Origin: ATZT02 sp046048135
GTDB lineage: Bacteria; Actinomycetota; Actinomycetes; S36-B12; UBA5976
Reading direction: 5' to 3'
DNA length: 63,726 bases
Assembly (NCBI GenBank): GCA_046048135.1
Contig: JBJOGR010000048.1
Coordinates: forward strand, 1 to 63,726
The notes under the pieces are model-generated. The model was not told the DNA's origin and searched no databases. It was given only the letters and a program-made list of their open reading frames with translations. Shown in pieces: positions 8,282-16,281 of this stretch (position 1 is the first letter of the stretch; the number at the start of each line of letters is the position of its first letter). A program made the position numbers and the translations under genes.

Positions 8282-9352
8282 TTATACAACTTTAGGGCTT
8301 GAATTAACGACTTGTTTACTTGCTATTTCAAATAAATTTGCACACTTTAATTCAGTTTCAAGCCATTCACTTTCTGCAACTGAACCCCAGGTAATACCAG
8401 CACCTGTTCCAAAAAATAAATATTCCCCATTAATCCAAAAAGTTCTAATAGCTACAGACATTCGTGCTTTTTGTTCAAAATTATCAATCCAGCCAACAGT
8501 GCCACAATAAATCTCTCGATTAGATTGTTCCAACTTTTTTATTAAATTTAGAGCACTTATTTTAGGTGCACCTGTTACAGATCCAGGTGGAAATGTGGCT
8601 TTGAATATATCTTTCCAACTAGTTTGATCTTTTAATTTTCCTTTAACAGTAGAAACAAGATGAACTAATCCTGGATGAGATTGAACTTCTAGAAGTTTTG
8701 GTACTTCTACACTTCCTGTTTGACAAACTTGCGACAAATCATTTCGAACTAAATCGACAATCATGACATTTTCGGCTCTATCTTTTTCGGTTAAGTCTGA
8801 TTCTGTTTTACCTGTACCTTTAATTGGTGCAGAGAAAATAAGATCTTTATCTCTTTCTAAAAATAATTCAGGTGAAGCAGAGGCAATTAGAATGTCTTTG
8901 TTGAGCCTTTCATGACTTTCTTTTGAAATTTTTATAAGGCTTGCATAAGGTGCTGGATTGCCAGTTCTTAATAGCGAAAAAAGTCCTTCGATATCAAAAT
9001 CTGTTCTATTTATTTTTGTTTTTAAAACTCTACAGATATTTGCTTGATAGACATCCCCTAAAGAAATATGATCTCTTAATTTATTGACCGCATCTATATA
9101 TTGAGTTTGGTTTAAAGAAGTTGACCAAGAATCTTTATTTACTCCTTTCCAGTTACCAATACTTGCATTGCTAATTCTCAAATCTCTAAATTTAAGCAAT
9201 AACCATGATTGTTCAAAACTTCCGATTACAACCCAGTATCCAGGTTCGCTTAGTCTTTCAAGATCAACTGTTACATCAATTAAATGTTCAAACCTTTTAT
9301 CCCCGAATTCTGCAAAAGCATCTGGATTTTTTAGAAGATTTTTTTCATTCAT
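8282..9352 (-). CDS. pabB: Aminodeoxychorismate synthase component I (PabB)
   Basis: Chorismate-binding enzyme that makes 4-amino-4-deoxychorismate for p-aminobenzoate and folate. The motif SAPIKGT (residues 174-180) with K178 marks PabB; anthranilate synthase has PIAGT at this place. The chorismate-binding signature FPPGSVTGAPK follows. At 356 residues it lacks much of the N-terminal domain of longer homologues, which is common for compact PabB forms. No pabA or pabC is adjacent. The ATG is preceded by a poorly spaced AGG and a structured leader at 9372-9424. Confidence 0.9.
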   Translation of the reverse strand: MNEKNLLKNPDAFAEFGDKRFEHLIDVTVDLERLSEPGYWVVIGSFEQSWLLLKFRDLRISNASIGNWKGVNKDSWSTSLNQTQYIDAVNKLRDHISLGDVYQANICRVLKTKINRTDFDIEGLFSLLRTGNPAPYASLIKISKESHERLNKDILIASASPELFLERDKDLIFSAPIKGTGKTESDLTEKDRAENVMIVDLVRNDLSQVCQTGSVEVPKLLEVQSHPGLVHLVSTVKGKLKDQTSWKDIFKATFPPGSVTGAPKISALNLIKKLEQSNREIYCGTVGWIDNFEQKARMSVAIRTFWINGEYLFFGTGAGITWGSVAESEWLETELKCANLFEIASKQVVNSSPKVV

Positions 9353-9371
9353 AACTTGAGAGATTACCTGC

Positions 9372-9424
9372 GTATCGAGTCATTCGATACTCGGCGCAAG
9401 CCTTAAACCTGGCTTTCGGGTATC
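9372..9424 (-). promoter_or_regulatory. Structured pabB leader with two competing stems
   Basis: Read on the minus strand, GATAC (9424-9420) can pair with GTATC (9390-9386), enclosing an AAGCC/GGCTT hairpin. The same GTATC can instead form a 7-bp stem GTATCGA/TCGATAC (9390-9372) that ends next to the AGG before the pabB ATG. The two folds exclude each other. No U-run follows, so control of translation is more likely than termination. It matches no riboswitch class I recognise; regulation is inference from base pairing. Confidence 0.4.
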
Positions 9425-9481
9425 TTTAATAGGTACGATTCAATATTTAATTGGTGTAAAAAATTCAATATTGATAGTTTC

Positions 9482-9554
9482 GCGGACGTAGCGCAGTTGG
9501 TAGCGCATAACCTTGCCAAGGTTAGGGTCGCGGGTTCAAGTCCCGTCGTCCGCT
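9482..9554 (+). tRNA. tRNA-Gly (GCC)
   Basis: A complete 73-nt cloverleaf. The acceptor stem is GCGGACG with CGTCCGC, the anticodon loop TTGCCAA gives anticodon GCC, and the T-arm contains GGGTTCAAGTCCC. The discriminator is T, as usual for Gly. The CCA end is not encoded. It is first in a Gly-Cys-Val cluster. Confidence 0.97.
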
Positions 9555-9588
9555 CGATTAATTTAAAAATTTTTTTAAATTAAATTAC

Positions 9589-9659
9589 GGTGGAGTGGCC
9601 GAGAGGCGAGGCAGCGGCCTGCAAAGCCGCGTACACGGGTTCAAATCCCGTCTCCACCT
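9589..9659 (+). tRNA. tRNA-Cys (GCA)
   Basis: A 71-nt cloverleaf with acceptor stem GGTGGAG/CTCCACC, anticodon stem GCGGC/GCCGC around the loop CTGCAAA (anticodon GCA), and T-arm GGGTTCAAATCCC. The discriminator T is a Cys identity element. The CCA end is not encoded. Confidence 0.97.
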
Positions 9660-9678
9660 CAAAGAAAATTTAATATTT

Positions 9679-9752
9679 GGTCGGTTAGCTCAGTTGGCTA
9701 GAGCGCATCCTTGACATGGATGAGGTCGGAGGTTCGAGCCCTCTATCGACCA
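9679..9752 (+). tRNA. tRNA-Val (GAC)
   Basis: A 74-nt cloverleaf with acceptor stem GGTCGGT/ATCGACC, anticodon loop TTGACAT (anticodon GAC) and T-arm GAGGTTCGAGCCCTC. The discriminator is A. The CCA end is not encoded. The minus-strand gene that follows ends 5 nt downstream, so no separate terminator is visible. Confidence 0.97.
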
Positions 9753-9756
9753 CAAG

Positions 9757-10305
9757 TTATTTATCTTTAATTAATTCAACTAATAATTTAGAGTTTACTT
9801 TCCAATCATTAGGAACTTGAATTGTTTTTTTATTCACTTTGAATTCTGATAATTCTTCTTTTAATCTTTTAATATTGTGAGTTCGCCATGGTCCAATCAA
9901 AATATGATTTTTTAAGACCGAAACCCCGATTAAATATTCGTCTCCTTTTTTAAGCATTGGTTGATTCCAGGCCATCACAAGTTCTAATTTTGGAAATTTT
10001 GTTTGTAGCACTTTAAATATTTTCTTAACAGTTTTTGCCTGTTCAGGTTTTGCATTTTCTAGATACTGGGTTAATGAATCAAATCTCTTGGAACTTTTAC
10101 TACCTCTTGAATACATAACAAGAGCATTAGCGTGCGATTGGCTAAATCCATGATTTTCTTTTAAAAAGGCAATTTGTTCAGGATATTTCTTTCCGGCCAC
10201 TTTTTTCATTTGGTCAAACCAGTAAGACATGGGTAATCCATGTTTCTTTTCAATTAATGGAAAGAATTTAGATCTATCGCCACTTTTTTCTTTCAAATTC
10301 ACCAC
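9757..10305 (-). CDS. DUF4287 / DUF1801 (YdhG-like) domain protein
   Basis: A 182-residue soluble protein with two parts. The N-terminal part (about 20-70) matches DUF4287, with YWFDQMKKVAGKKYPEQI and SQSHANALVMYSRGS. The C-terminal part (about 75-180) matches DUF1801/YdhG-like domains, with MAWNQPMLKKGDEYL and an ILIGPW strand. The biochemical function is unknown; the YdhG fold resembles frataxin. The GTG start overlaps the stop of the sugar dehydrogenase gene by one base (TAGTG), so the two are translationally coupled. Confidence 0.75.
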   Translation of the reverse strand: MVNLKEKSGDRSKFFPLIEKKHGLPMSYWFDQMKKVAGKKYPEQIAFLKENHGFSQSHANALVMYSRGSKSSKRFDSLTQYLENAKPEQAKTVKKIFKVLQTKFPKLELVMAWNQPMLKKGDEYLIGVSVLKNHILIGPWRTHNIKRLKEELSEFKVNKKTIQVPNDWKVNSKLLVELIKDK

Positions 10306-11411
10306 TATTTCTTATATTTGAACACCATAATTTTACCACTATCAGTGGTTGCAATAATTTCATTGTTCAAATTAATATCTAAATCTCTAATCCTTTCTTT
10401 AACATTTATCCTTTTTTCTTCAGTAATTTGATTCATTGAGTTAATCTTTAAAAGGACAAGTGTCTCTTCTCGAAGTGTGCCCATAGCTATTTGGTTAGAC
10501 CAGCTTCCCCAATTTTTAGGAATTTGGACTAATTCCGTTGGGGCAATTGAAGGAACCCAATATTTAATTGGTTCTTCATATCCTATATGGGTGCCGTTAC
10601 TTTTTGGTTTTATGTAATCTCCTGCACCATAGGCTTTGCCATAAGTTACAAAAGGCCAACCATAATCAGTATTTTGCTTAACAATGTTAATTTCATCGCC
10701 ACCTCTTGGTCCGTGCTCAGAAACTAGAAGTGAGTTATTGATAAACAATATTCCTTGCATATTTCTATGACCATAAGAAACTTTTGATACAGAATTTTTA
10801 CTTATCTTAAATACTGAACCTAGATCTTTTCTTAAATTCACATCATCAATCTTTTTATAACCTAAATCCCCAATAGTTAAGTACGCTGAATTGTTATCAA
10901 TTTTTTCCATTCGTCCAGAAGCATGCTGAACAGCTCCAATTGGAACACATGGCTTAGAAGAAAACCAATTGTTCTTTCTTGTTAAATTATTTTTTGAAAG
11001 ATTAATGTCTACTTGATCAACTCTTACTTCAACACAATTACCATTACTACCAAGTCTTGGATATGAAACCAAAGTTTGTACTAATTTTGAGGACTCACTA
11101 AGAATTAAAATATCTGTTATGGCAAATCTTGAATCTTTCTTTCTTTGACTACTACTGATTAAATCTCCTAATTTTATTAATTTTCTTTTTTTACCATCGC
11201 CTAAATAAATGCTTCCTCCATTTGCTCCACCGCCTAGCAGTAAATCTCCATTTTTTAATACGGCTAAAGCAGGACCTCTTTGATTATTTCCTCCTTTAGT
11301 TACTGCTTCTGAAGCATTCATTTTTTGAATATCGATATTTAAATCTTCTGCAAAAACTGGTTTAGATGAAATTATAAATATTGAAATAAATAGTATTATT
11401 ATTTTTTTCAT
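10305..11411 (-). CDS. Secreted PQQ-dependent sugar dehydrogenase-like protein
   Basis: A 368-residue beta-propeller protein of the glucose/sorbosone dehydrogenase family (YliI type). A signal peptide (residues 1-21, cleavage near VFA-ED) predicts export. Family landmarks are QHASGR with the likely catalytic H163, GHRNMQG (214-220), EHGPRGGDE (232-240) and YGWP (250-253). Such enzymes oxidise aldose sugars and pass electrons to the respiratory chain, normally with PQQ. No PQQ synthesis gene lies in this window, so cofactor would come from elsewhere. Its ATG overlaps the GH25 stop by one base. Confidence 0.82.
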   Translation of the reverse strand: MKKIIILFISIFIISSKPVFAEDLNIDIQKMNASEAVTKGGNNQRGPALAVLKNGDLLLGGGANGGSIYLGDGKKRKLIKLGDLISSSQRKKDSRFAITDILILSESSKLVQTLVSYPRLGSNGNCVEVRVDQVDINLSKNNLTRKNNWFSSKPCVPIGAVQHASGRMEKIDNNSAYLTIGDLGYKKIDDVNLRKDLGSVFKISKNSVSKVSYGHRNMQGILFINNSLLVSEHGPRGGDEINIVKQNTDYGWPFVTYGKAYGAGDYIKPKSNGTHIGYEEPIKYWVPSIAPTELVQIPKNWGSWSNQIAMGTLREETLVLLKINSMNQITEEKRINVKERIRDLDINLNNEIIATTDSGKIMVFKYKK

Positions 11412-12841
11412 TAATATCCTGCCATTGCTAAAAGGTCATTTGTGCCATATGCATAAACATTTAAATCAATTGACCCTCTTGGGATGCCGTATTTTTGACC
11501 ATCTCCTCTATCTGTGTATTGCCAAAATGTCCAAGCTTTGTCGCAACCTGAAACACTCCAAACTGTTCTAGTGCAACCTCTTGAAGGAGTTGATGCTGGA
11601 TTTGAAGTTTGAGAATAATTGGCAATCCATAACGGATTATTCGCTAATGCAGGACTTTTCAAATAACTACTTATGAAATTCAAATTTGAATAAATAATTG
11701 CATTTTTGCCTGTTCTTTCTTTTACTCTTGATACAAAACCTAAAGAAAAATTAGTCACCACTGCAGCACTTGTGCCAGATGGTCTAGAGAAACTTTCTAT
11801 ATCTAAAACAATTGGTAAAACTCCAGGAACAAGTCCGCCCAAAGAATTCAAATGATCAATTGGTAAATCTGCTTGTTGTTGACCTGCACCAAATGCTGCA
11901 TCAGCAGAAATTCCCCTTGGAATTAAAGCGGCATGATAAATACCAGTTAGTAATCCAGCTTCTCTTGCCGCCGGAAAATCTATTGAAGACCAATACTTGG
12001 CAGGTCCTGCACCAAGAGGATGAGAATCTGTTCCTTTAATAAAAATAAATCTTGCACCAGCGTCATACATTTTCACAAAATCAATCAAACGGTTACCACT
12101 ATGTTGCCAGCGAGAAATGTCAGTTCCAAGAATTCGATCCCCGGGCCCTACACGAGCAGAAACATTTGCTCTATTGCGAGTTAAGCCTGCCAAAACTAAT
12201 TTCTTTAAAACTGATTCTTTTTGGGCAACAATTTTTTTAATCTTTTCTGCTTCTTGAGCTGCCTTTTCTCTAACTTTTGTTAGCTCAACTACTATTTCGG
12301 CAGATCTTTGTTTCTTCTCTGATATTTCTTTTTCTCTGACTTGTAAATCCTGTTCTTTAACTTCTAGTTGAGCTTTATTTTCGTTTAATTGCTTTACAAC
12401 TTTTGTGCTATTTGCCAAAAGCGCTTGAAGTGAAGCAAAAGTTGCTAATGCTTCATTTGAATCATCCGAAGATAAAATGGCTTCAACTAAATAAAGTTCC
12501 TGTTGTGATCCATCGATAAAGGTGGCTCTTACTAAATCATCTATTTGGGCTTGAACTCTGTTTATTTCTGCAATGAGTGCATTAATTTCTGCAATTATTT
12601 GATCTCTCTCACGTTGGGCTTGTTCTAGCTCTGCTTTTATTCTTCTATCTTCTGCAATTGCAGCATTTAATTCATTTGTAGTTTGCTTTAAAACATCTTG
12701 AGCTTGGGCTAATTCTTTTTTTGATGCAGCAATTTCTCCCCTTATGGCATCAATCTCAGCATCCTTGGGCAAAGTTACAGCCAGCACACTTGAACTCTGT
12801 AACAAAAGATAGGCCACAACAGTGCTCAAGATTTTTTTCAT
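11411..12841 (-). CDS. Secreted GH25 lysozyme with N-terminal coiled coil
   Basis: A 476-residue exported peptidoglycan hydrolase. Residues 1-21 form a signal peptide; 25-215 form a long coiled coil rich in Ala, Glu, Lys and Gln, like the regulatory part of PcsB/NlpC-type hydrolases; 236-470 form a GH25 (lysozyme) domain with LGTDISRWQ (D241) and VLDIES (D347, E349). The reading frame opens six codons earlier at a GTG, but the ATG at 12841 has GAAAGGGTGGGG just upstream and begins the signal peptide, so I prefer it. It heads a run of one-base overlaps with the sugar dehydrogenase and DUF4287 genes. Confidence 0.88.
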   Translation of the reverse strand: MKKILSTVVAYLLLQSSSVLAVTLPKDAEIDAIRGEIAASKKELAQAQDVLKQTTNELNAAIAEDRRIKAELEQAQRERDQIIAEINALIAEINRVQAQIDDLVRATFIDGSQQELYLVEAILSSDDSNEALATFASLQALLANSTKVVKQLNENKAQLEVKEQDLQVREKEISEKKQRSAEIVVELTKVREKAAQEAEKIKKIVAQKESVLKKLVLAGLTRNRANVSARVGPGDRILGTDISRWQHSGNRLIDFVKMYDAGARFIFIKGTDSHPLGAGPAKYWSSIDFPAAREAGLLTGIYHAALIPRGISADAAFGAGQQQADLPIDHLNSLGGLVPGVLPIVLDIESFSRPSGTSAAVVTNFSLGFVSRVKERTGKNAIIYSNLNFISSYLKSPALANNPLWIANYSQTSNPASTPSRGCTRTVWSVSGCDKAWTFWQYTDRGDGQKYGIPRGSIDLNVYAYGTNDLLAMAGY

Positions 12842-12961
12842 ATGCCCCACCCTTTCCACTATGCCACAGCCAATTTTTTTTAAAAGTTGAAACGATGAGT
12901 GGGCATAAAATCTATTAATTTTTCGCTATATTTATGAGTAGTCGAACTCAAAGGAGTAAAA

Positions 12962-13075
12962 ATGGGTGAAAAATCCAAAGGAAACGTAAACAAGAAAAAA
13001 CCAGCCGCTAAATCTTTAAAAGAAAAAAGGGCTGCAAAGCAAGAAAAGAAAGCAGCAAAAGCTAACAGAGGCTAA
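12962..13075 (+). CDS. 37-residue highly basic small protein
   Basis: ATG at 12962 is preceded by a near-perfect ribosome site AAGGAGT at the right distance. The product is MGEKSKGNVNKKKPAAKSL followed by an Ala/Lys/Glu-rich helix and ends in KANRG. About 40% of residues are Lys or Arg, there is no membrane segment and no Cys. Short Lys/Ala-rich proteins of this kind occur in actinobacteria but I know no assigned function; binding to nucleic acid or ribosomes is a guess from charge. It converges on the M23 gene with one base between the stop codons. The strong RBS argues that it is real. Confidence 0.75.
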   Translation: MGEKSKGNVNKKKPAAKSLKEKRAAKQEKKAAKANRG

Positions 13076-13076
13076 T

Positions 13077-14039
13077 TTATCGACGCTCTGAAAGAGGGAG
13101 CGAATTATCTGGGACTGCAACAGCAGTAGTTGCAGGACTTGGAGTTGGGTTTGATACTGCTTCGGTAGGTGATTCATTTGCCGGAGCGTTTTTCCAAACT
13201 CGAAGTTGTAGCCAAGTTACAGGATTGATAGTTTCATCATTTTTATTGTGAGCCTCAAAGTGAAGATGAGATCCAGTGGTATGCCCTGATGAACCTACTA
13301 AACCGATCTTTTCTCCAACTTCTAAATAATCACCTTTTTTAGCAATTCTTTTAGACATGTGTGCATACCAAGTTGTTGTGCCATCAGCATGTTCCATAAT
13401 CACAACTCGACCATAAGCTTTTTTCCAACCAGAAAAAATTACTTTTCCTGGATAAACCACTTTGATTACAGTTCCTCTGGGAGCACGAATATCTATTCCG
13501 TCATGTCTTCTTCCAGACCAACGTCGACCTTTTTGGTTATAAACTGCCGAGATTTCTCCAACCACTGGCATTTTGTAAGGCAAAGATCTACTGGAAGTTC
13601 CGCGAGCAGGTTGTTTTCCTCTTTGATTCTCAGGAATTATTGAAGGATCAATTTGAGCTTGTACTTCTTCAGGAGTAGCTTCTTCAAAATCTTTATTTGA
13701 TCTTTGTTCATCTTTTAAAGAATCTAATGCGATAAATATTTCTGCCCAACCGATTGGTCCAACTTGAGTACCGTCATCGCTATCGCCATTGTCTGCATAA
13801 AATTTTGAAACCGCTCTAGTGGTTTGTGGTCCGTATTTTCCGTTTGCAACTGAAATGTCATAACCTAAATCGATCAATGCTTGTTGCATTCTTTTAACAG
13901 CAGAGTTATCTGCCCCCACACTTACTCTGGAAGCTCCTGGATAGTCAGGTACTCCGTCTGCAAATGCTGGGGAAACTGAAATTGTGCTGGCCAAGATCCC
14001 TGAAATTGCCAGAGATGCCAGGCGTCTTTGAAGGCGCAT
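13077..14039 (-). CDS. Secreted M23 endopeptidase with peptidoglycan-binding domain
   Basis: A 320-residue exported cell wall hydrolase. A signal peptide (1-27, cleaved near AFA-DG) precedes a PG_binding_1 domain (about 43-90, with MQQALIDLGYD and YGPQTTRAV) and a LytM/M23 peptidase domain (about 165-275). Zinc and catalytic residues are present: RHDGIDI (H179, D183), AH in WYAHMS (H227) and HLHFE (H258, H260). It probably cuts peptide cross-links in peptidoglycan. The C-terminus is a Pro/Thr-rich tail. The ribosome site AGGG is part of a long inverted repeat at 14043-14112. Confidence 0.93.
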   Translation of the reverse strand: MRLQRRLASLAISGILASTISVSPAFADGVPDYPGASRVSVGADNSAVKRMQQALIDLGYDISVANGKYGPQTTRAVSKFYADNGDSDDGTQVGPIGWAEIFIALDSLKDEQRSNKDFEEATPEEVQAQIDPSIIPENQRGKQPARGTSSRSLPYKMPVVGEISAVYNQKGRRWSGRRHDGIDIRAPRGTVIKVVYPGKVIFSGWKKAYGRVVIMEHADGTTTWYAHMSKRIAKKGDYLEVGEKIGLVGSSGHTTGSHLHFEAHNKNDETINPVTWLQLRVWKNAPANESPTEAVSNPTPSPATTAVAVPDNSLPLSERR

Positions 14040-14042
14040 GCT

Positions 14043-14112
14043 TTAGACCCTACCAAGTCCCTAGGGTGCTTCAGGCCGTAAGGCTCACCGATTGGGTAAA
14101 ACTAGGGTCTAA
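14043..14112 (-). promoter_or_regulatory. Long-range helix masking the RBS of the M23 gene
   Basis: A perfect 10-bp inverted repeat, TTAGACCCTA (14043-14052) and TAGGGTCTAA (14103-14112), encloses nested stems CCAA/TTGG (14053-56 with 14092-95) and GGTG/CACC (14065-68 with 14086-89). On the minus-strand RNA one arm holds the AGGG ribosome site 8 nt before the M23 ATG, and the other arm holds the last codons and stop of the upstream gene. The fold would hide the RBS until a ribosome finishing the upstream gene opens it. The pairing is directly visible; the mechanism is inference. Confidence 0.55.
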
Positions 14113-14953
14113 TTGTGACTTCGAGGCGATTTGAATCATCTGCCTCACAACCATTACTCATAGGAACTTCCAAAATGCCTCGAATACCTGAGGTTATGAC
14201 TGCTCCTGCAGGAATAGTAGCTGTGAAGAAGATAGTTTGCCCGTTTCCGAAACAACCTGCTGGAGCAGAAGTTGTTGGAAAAAGTTTTTTATCTGGTGAT
14301 TGATACTTACCTGTAGTGGTGATCAAAGATTTGGTGTTATTCCCACCAGCCACATTGGTAACAGATAGTTGGACAATCCATCGGTTCAATGAATCTTGAT
14401 AAATAGTGCCTGAATCCATCTGCACACCTTTACCCCAATAAACAGCCTTTATGTCGTTTGCATATTGCCAAGTAACTTTGGGAAGTGCTTTTATTCTTGA
14501 ATTAATTGAAACCTTGTAACCGCCATCAGATTTAATTGACCACGAAGTAATCTTTCCCTGTTTATTAAATTTAAAATCTGTATAAGTTCCAGAAAAACCA
14601 GGAACTGTTGTATTTAAAACAACTTTTCCATTAGTAATCTTTGCAGTTCCAGCAGCTGAATTGGCTGGAACATTACCAAGAGGTCTTCCTACTTGGTCCA
14701 CTGAACGAAAATATTTTTCAGTTGAATAATAATTCTGAACAATTAACAATGCTAAATCTGCCGATCCAGAAACACTTTTTCTTGCTGAGTTAATTGTGTC
14801 AGGATTACTTGATGCAAGAGCCTTGAAAACTCTTTCAACTTTTGCTTGCTGGCTCTTGGTTAATTTTGTGGCTGCTTGGCTTGCAGAGTTAAGGCTAACA
14901 ATTAAAAAGGCACTCAAAAAAACAGAAACGATACTTCTCATAGTTTTATTCAT
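14102..14953 (-). CDS. Secreted protein of unknown function
   Basis: About 283 residues from the ATG at 14953; the frame extends upstream to a GTG at 14980, but the ATG better fits a signal peptide. A hydrophobic segment ends in SQAATK, predicting export. The mature part has a helical N-terminal region and then a beta-rich region with many Gly, Thr and Ser. Two Cys near the C-terminus (AGCFGNG and NGCEADD) could form a disulfide. I do not recognise a family. It precedes the M23 gene on the same strand and its stop codon is part of the helix at 14043-14112, so the two are probably expressed together. Confidence 0.7.
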   Translation of the reverse strand: MNKTMRSIVSVFLSAFLIVSLNSASQAATKLTKSQQAKVERVFKALASSNPDTINSARKSVSGSADLALLIVQNYYSTEKYFRSVDQVGRPLGNVPANSAAGTAKITNGKVVLNTTVPGFSGTYTDFKFNKQGKITSWSIKSDGGYKVSINSRIKALPKVTWQYANDIKAVYWGKGVQMDSGTIYQDSLNRWIVQLSVTNVAGGNNTKSLITTTGKYQSPDKKLFPTTSAPAGCFGNGQTIFFTATIPAGAVITSGIRGILEVPMSNGCEADDSNRLEVTIRP

Positions 14954-15042
14954 GTTACTAATGTTACTCCGAAACAGCACAGCTCAATAACCAGCAACAC
15001 CTGCTTTTATTGAGAAATCGTGAAGTAGATTTAAGCCTAGTT

Positions 15043-15789
15043 ATGTTAAGAATTAGCCCTAAGCCTGAAAAAATATTGGATTTATCGCTTTTGCCTGATC
15101 TTTATTCTTGGCCCGAGAAGCCCTGGATCAGAGCAAATATGGTTCAAACTTTAGATGGATCTGTACTTGACTCTCTTGGATCAACTGAATTAATCACAAA
15201 CGATATTGACAAATCTGTATTTAGAACATTGCGTCAATTATCTGATGTGGTCATTGTTGGTTCAAAAACGGCATCAAAAAATAAATATCAAGATATTAAA
15301 ATCAATGAGCAGAATAAAGAGATACGTAGGAAATTAAAACTCAAACCAAATCCTCGCCTGGCTATTATTTCTAACAATTTGAACTTTGATCACAATTTTT
15401 TCACTAACTGGCAAGATAATTTACCTCCACTTATTTATACTCATAAAGAAAACCAAATTCAAGTTGAAAAATATCAAAATTTAGCAGAAATAGTTTTATG
15501 TGGACAAAATCAAGTTGATTTAAAAGCAGTGAAAAAAGATTTAATTCAAAAATCTTTTAAACGTATCTTATGTGAAGGTGGACCAACCTTATTAAATTCT
15601 ATGTTTCAAAATAATTTGATTGACGAACTAGATTTAACTATGCAAATTCAACTTTCTCATTCGATTGAACATTTAAAAATTGCTCAAGGCCCACTTTTAA
15701 AACCTTTCATCAAACTTAAACCAATTCATGTAATTCAACATGAAAAAACTCTTCTGTTGCGCTATCTGGTAGATGGACATAGGTTGTAA
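15043..15789 (+). CDS. RibD C-terminal-like pyrimidine reductase family protein
   Basis: About 248 residues of the RibD_C/dihydrofolate-reductase fold. Landmarks are WIRANMVQTLDGSV near the N-terminus, DVVIVGSKTA, and CEGGPTLLNSMF (the GGP-x-LL motif), with DELDLTMQI following. Enzymes of this family reduce a ribosylated pyrimidine in riboflavin synthesis, but stand-alone actinobacterial members lack a deaminase half and their substrate is uncertain. The frame opens at TTG 15010; I prefer ATG 15043, whose product begins at the conserved part. It is followed 2 nt later by msrB. Confidence 0.8.
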   Translation: MLRISPKPEKILDLSLLPDLYSWPEKPWIRANMVQTLDGSVLDSLGSTELITNDIDKSVFRTLRQLSDVVIVGSKTASKNKYQDIKINEQNKEIRRKLKLKPNPRLAIISNNLNFDHNFFTNWQDNLPPLIYTHKENQIQVEKYQNLAEIVLCGQNQVDLKAVKKDLIQKSFKRILCEGGPTLLNSMFQNNLIDELDLTMQIQLSHSIEHLKIAQGPLLKPFIKLKPIHVIQHEKTLLLRYLVDGHRL

Positions 15790-15791
15790 TT

Positions 15792-16220
15792 ATGAACGAA
15801 GAAATCTCTGACACTATGCCAAGTGGTAAAAAATTTCCAGTAACTAAATCAGATGAAGAATGGAAAAATCAATTAACAGATTTTGAATATTACGTTTTAA
15901 GACAAGCAGGAACTGAGCCTGCTTGGAGTGGAAATCTTGAAAAAGGAAATGACATTACTTATCACTGCAGAGCTTGTGATGCAAAATTATTTACCTCAAA
16001 TGAAAAATTTGAATCAAATTGTGGATGGCCTTCTTTTTGGTCACCTTTAGCAAAAGAAGCCATTATTGAAATTGATGATTTTTCTCTAGGTATGAAAAGA
16101 ACTGAAGTAAGGTGTGCCAATTGTGGATCACATCTGGGACATGTTTTTGAAGGAGAAGGTTTTTCTACACCAACAGATCTTCGTTATTGCATAAACGCAA
16201 TTTGTCTTAAAAGTATTTAG
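15792..16220 (+). CDS. msrB: Peptide-methionine (R)-S-oxide reductase
   Basis: Repairs oxidised methionine in proteins. The 142-residue protein has the four zinc cysteines as C59-x2-C62 and C108-x2-C111, the conserved CGWPSFW block (C77-W83), HLGHVFEGEG, and the catalytic Cys C133 in RYCINA. Its ATG lies 2 nt after the stop of the reductase gene, so the two form an operon. Confidence 0.96.
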   Translation: MNEEISDTMPSGKKFPVTKSDEEWKNQLTDFEYYVLRQAGTEPAWSGNLEKGNDITYHCRACDAKLFTSNEKFESNCGWPSFWSPLAKEAIIEIDDFSLGMKRTEVRCANCGSHLGHVFEGEGFSTPTDLRYCINAICLKSI

Positions 16221-16281
16221 TCGGAAACGATGTCGGCGTTGCATCACATCTGTAACTTCTGTAACACCTACAGTTAAGGAT

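Noticed and set aside
9372..9424. THF riboswitch before pabB
   Set aside because: The gene would fit, but I cannot find the conserved THF aptamer segments; kept only as an unclassified structured leader.
14043..14112. c-di-AMP (ydaO-yuaA) riboswitch before the M23 gene
   Set aside because: That class often precedes wall hydrolases in actinobacteria, but the region is too short and lacks the two-fold aptamer motifs.
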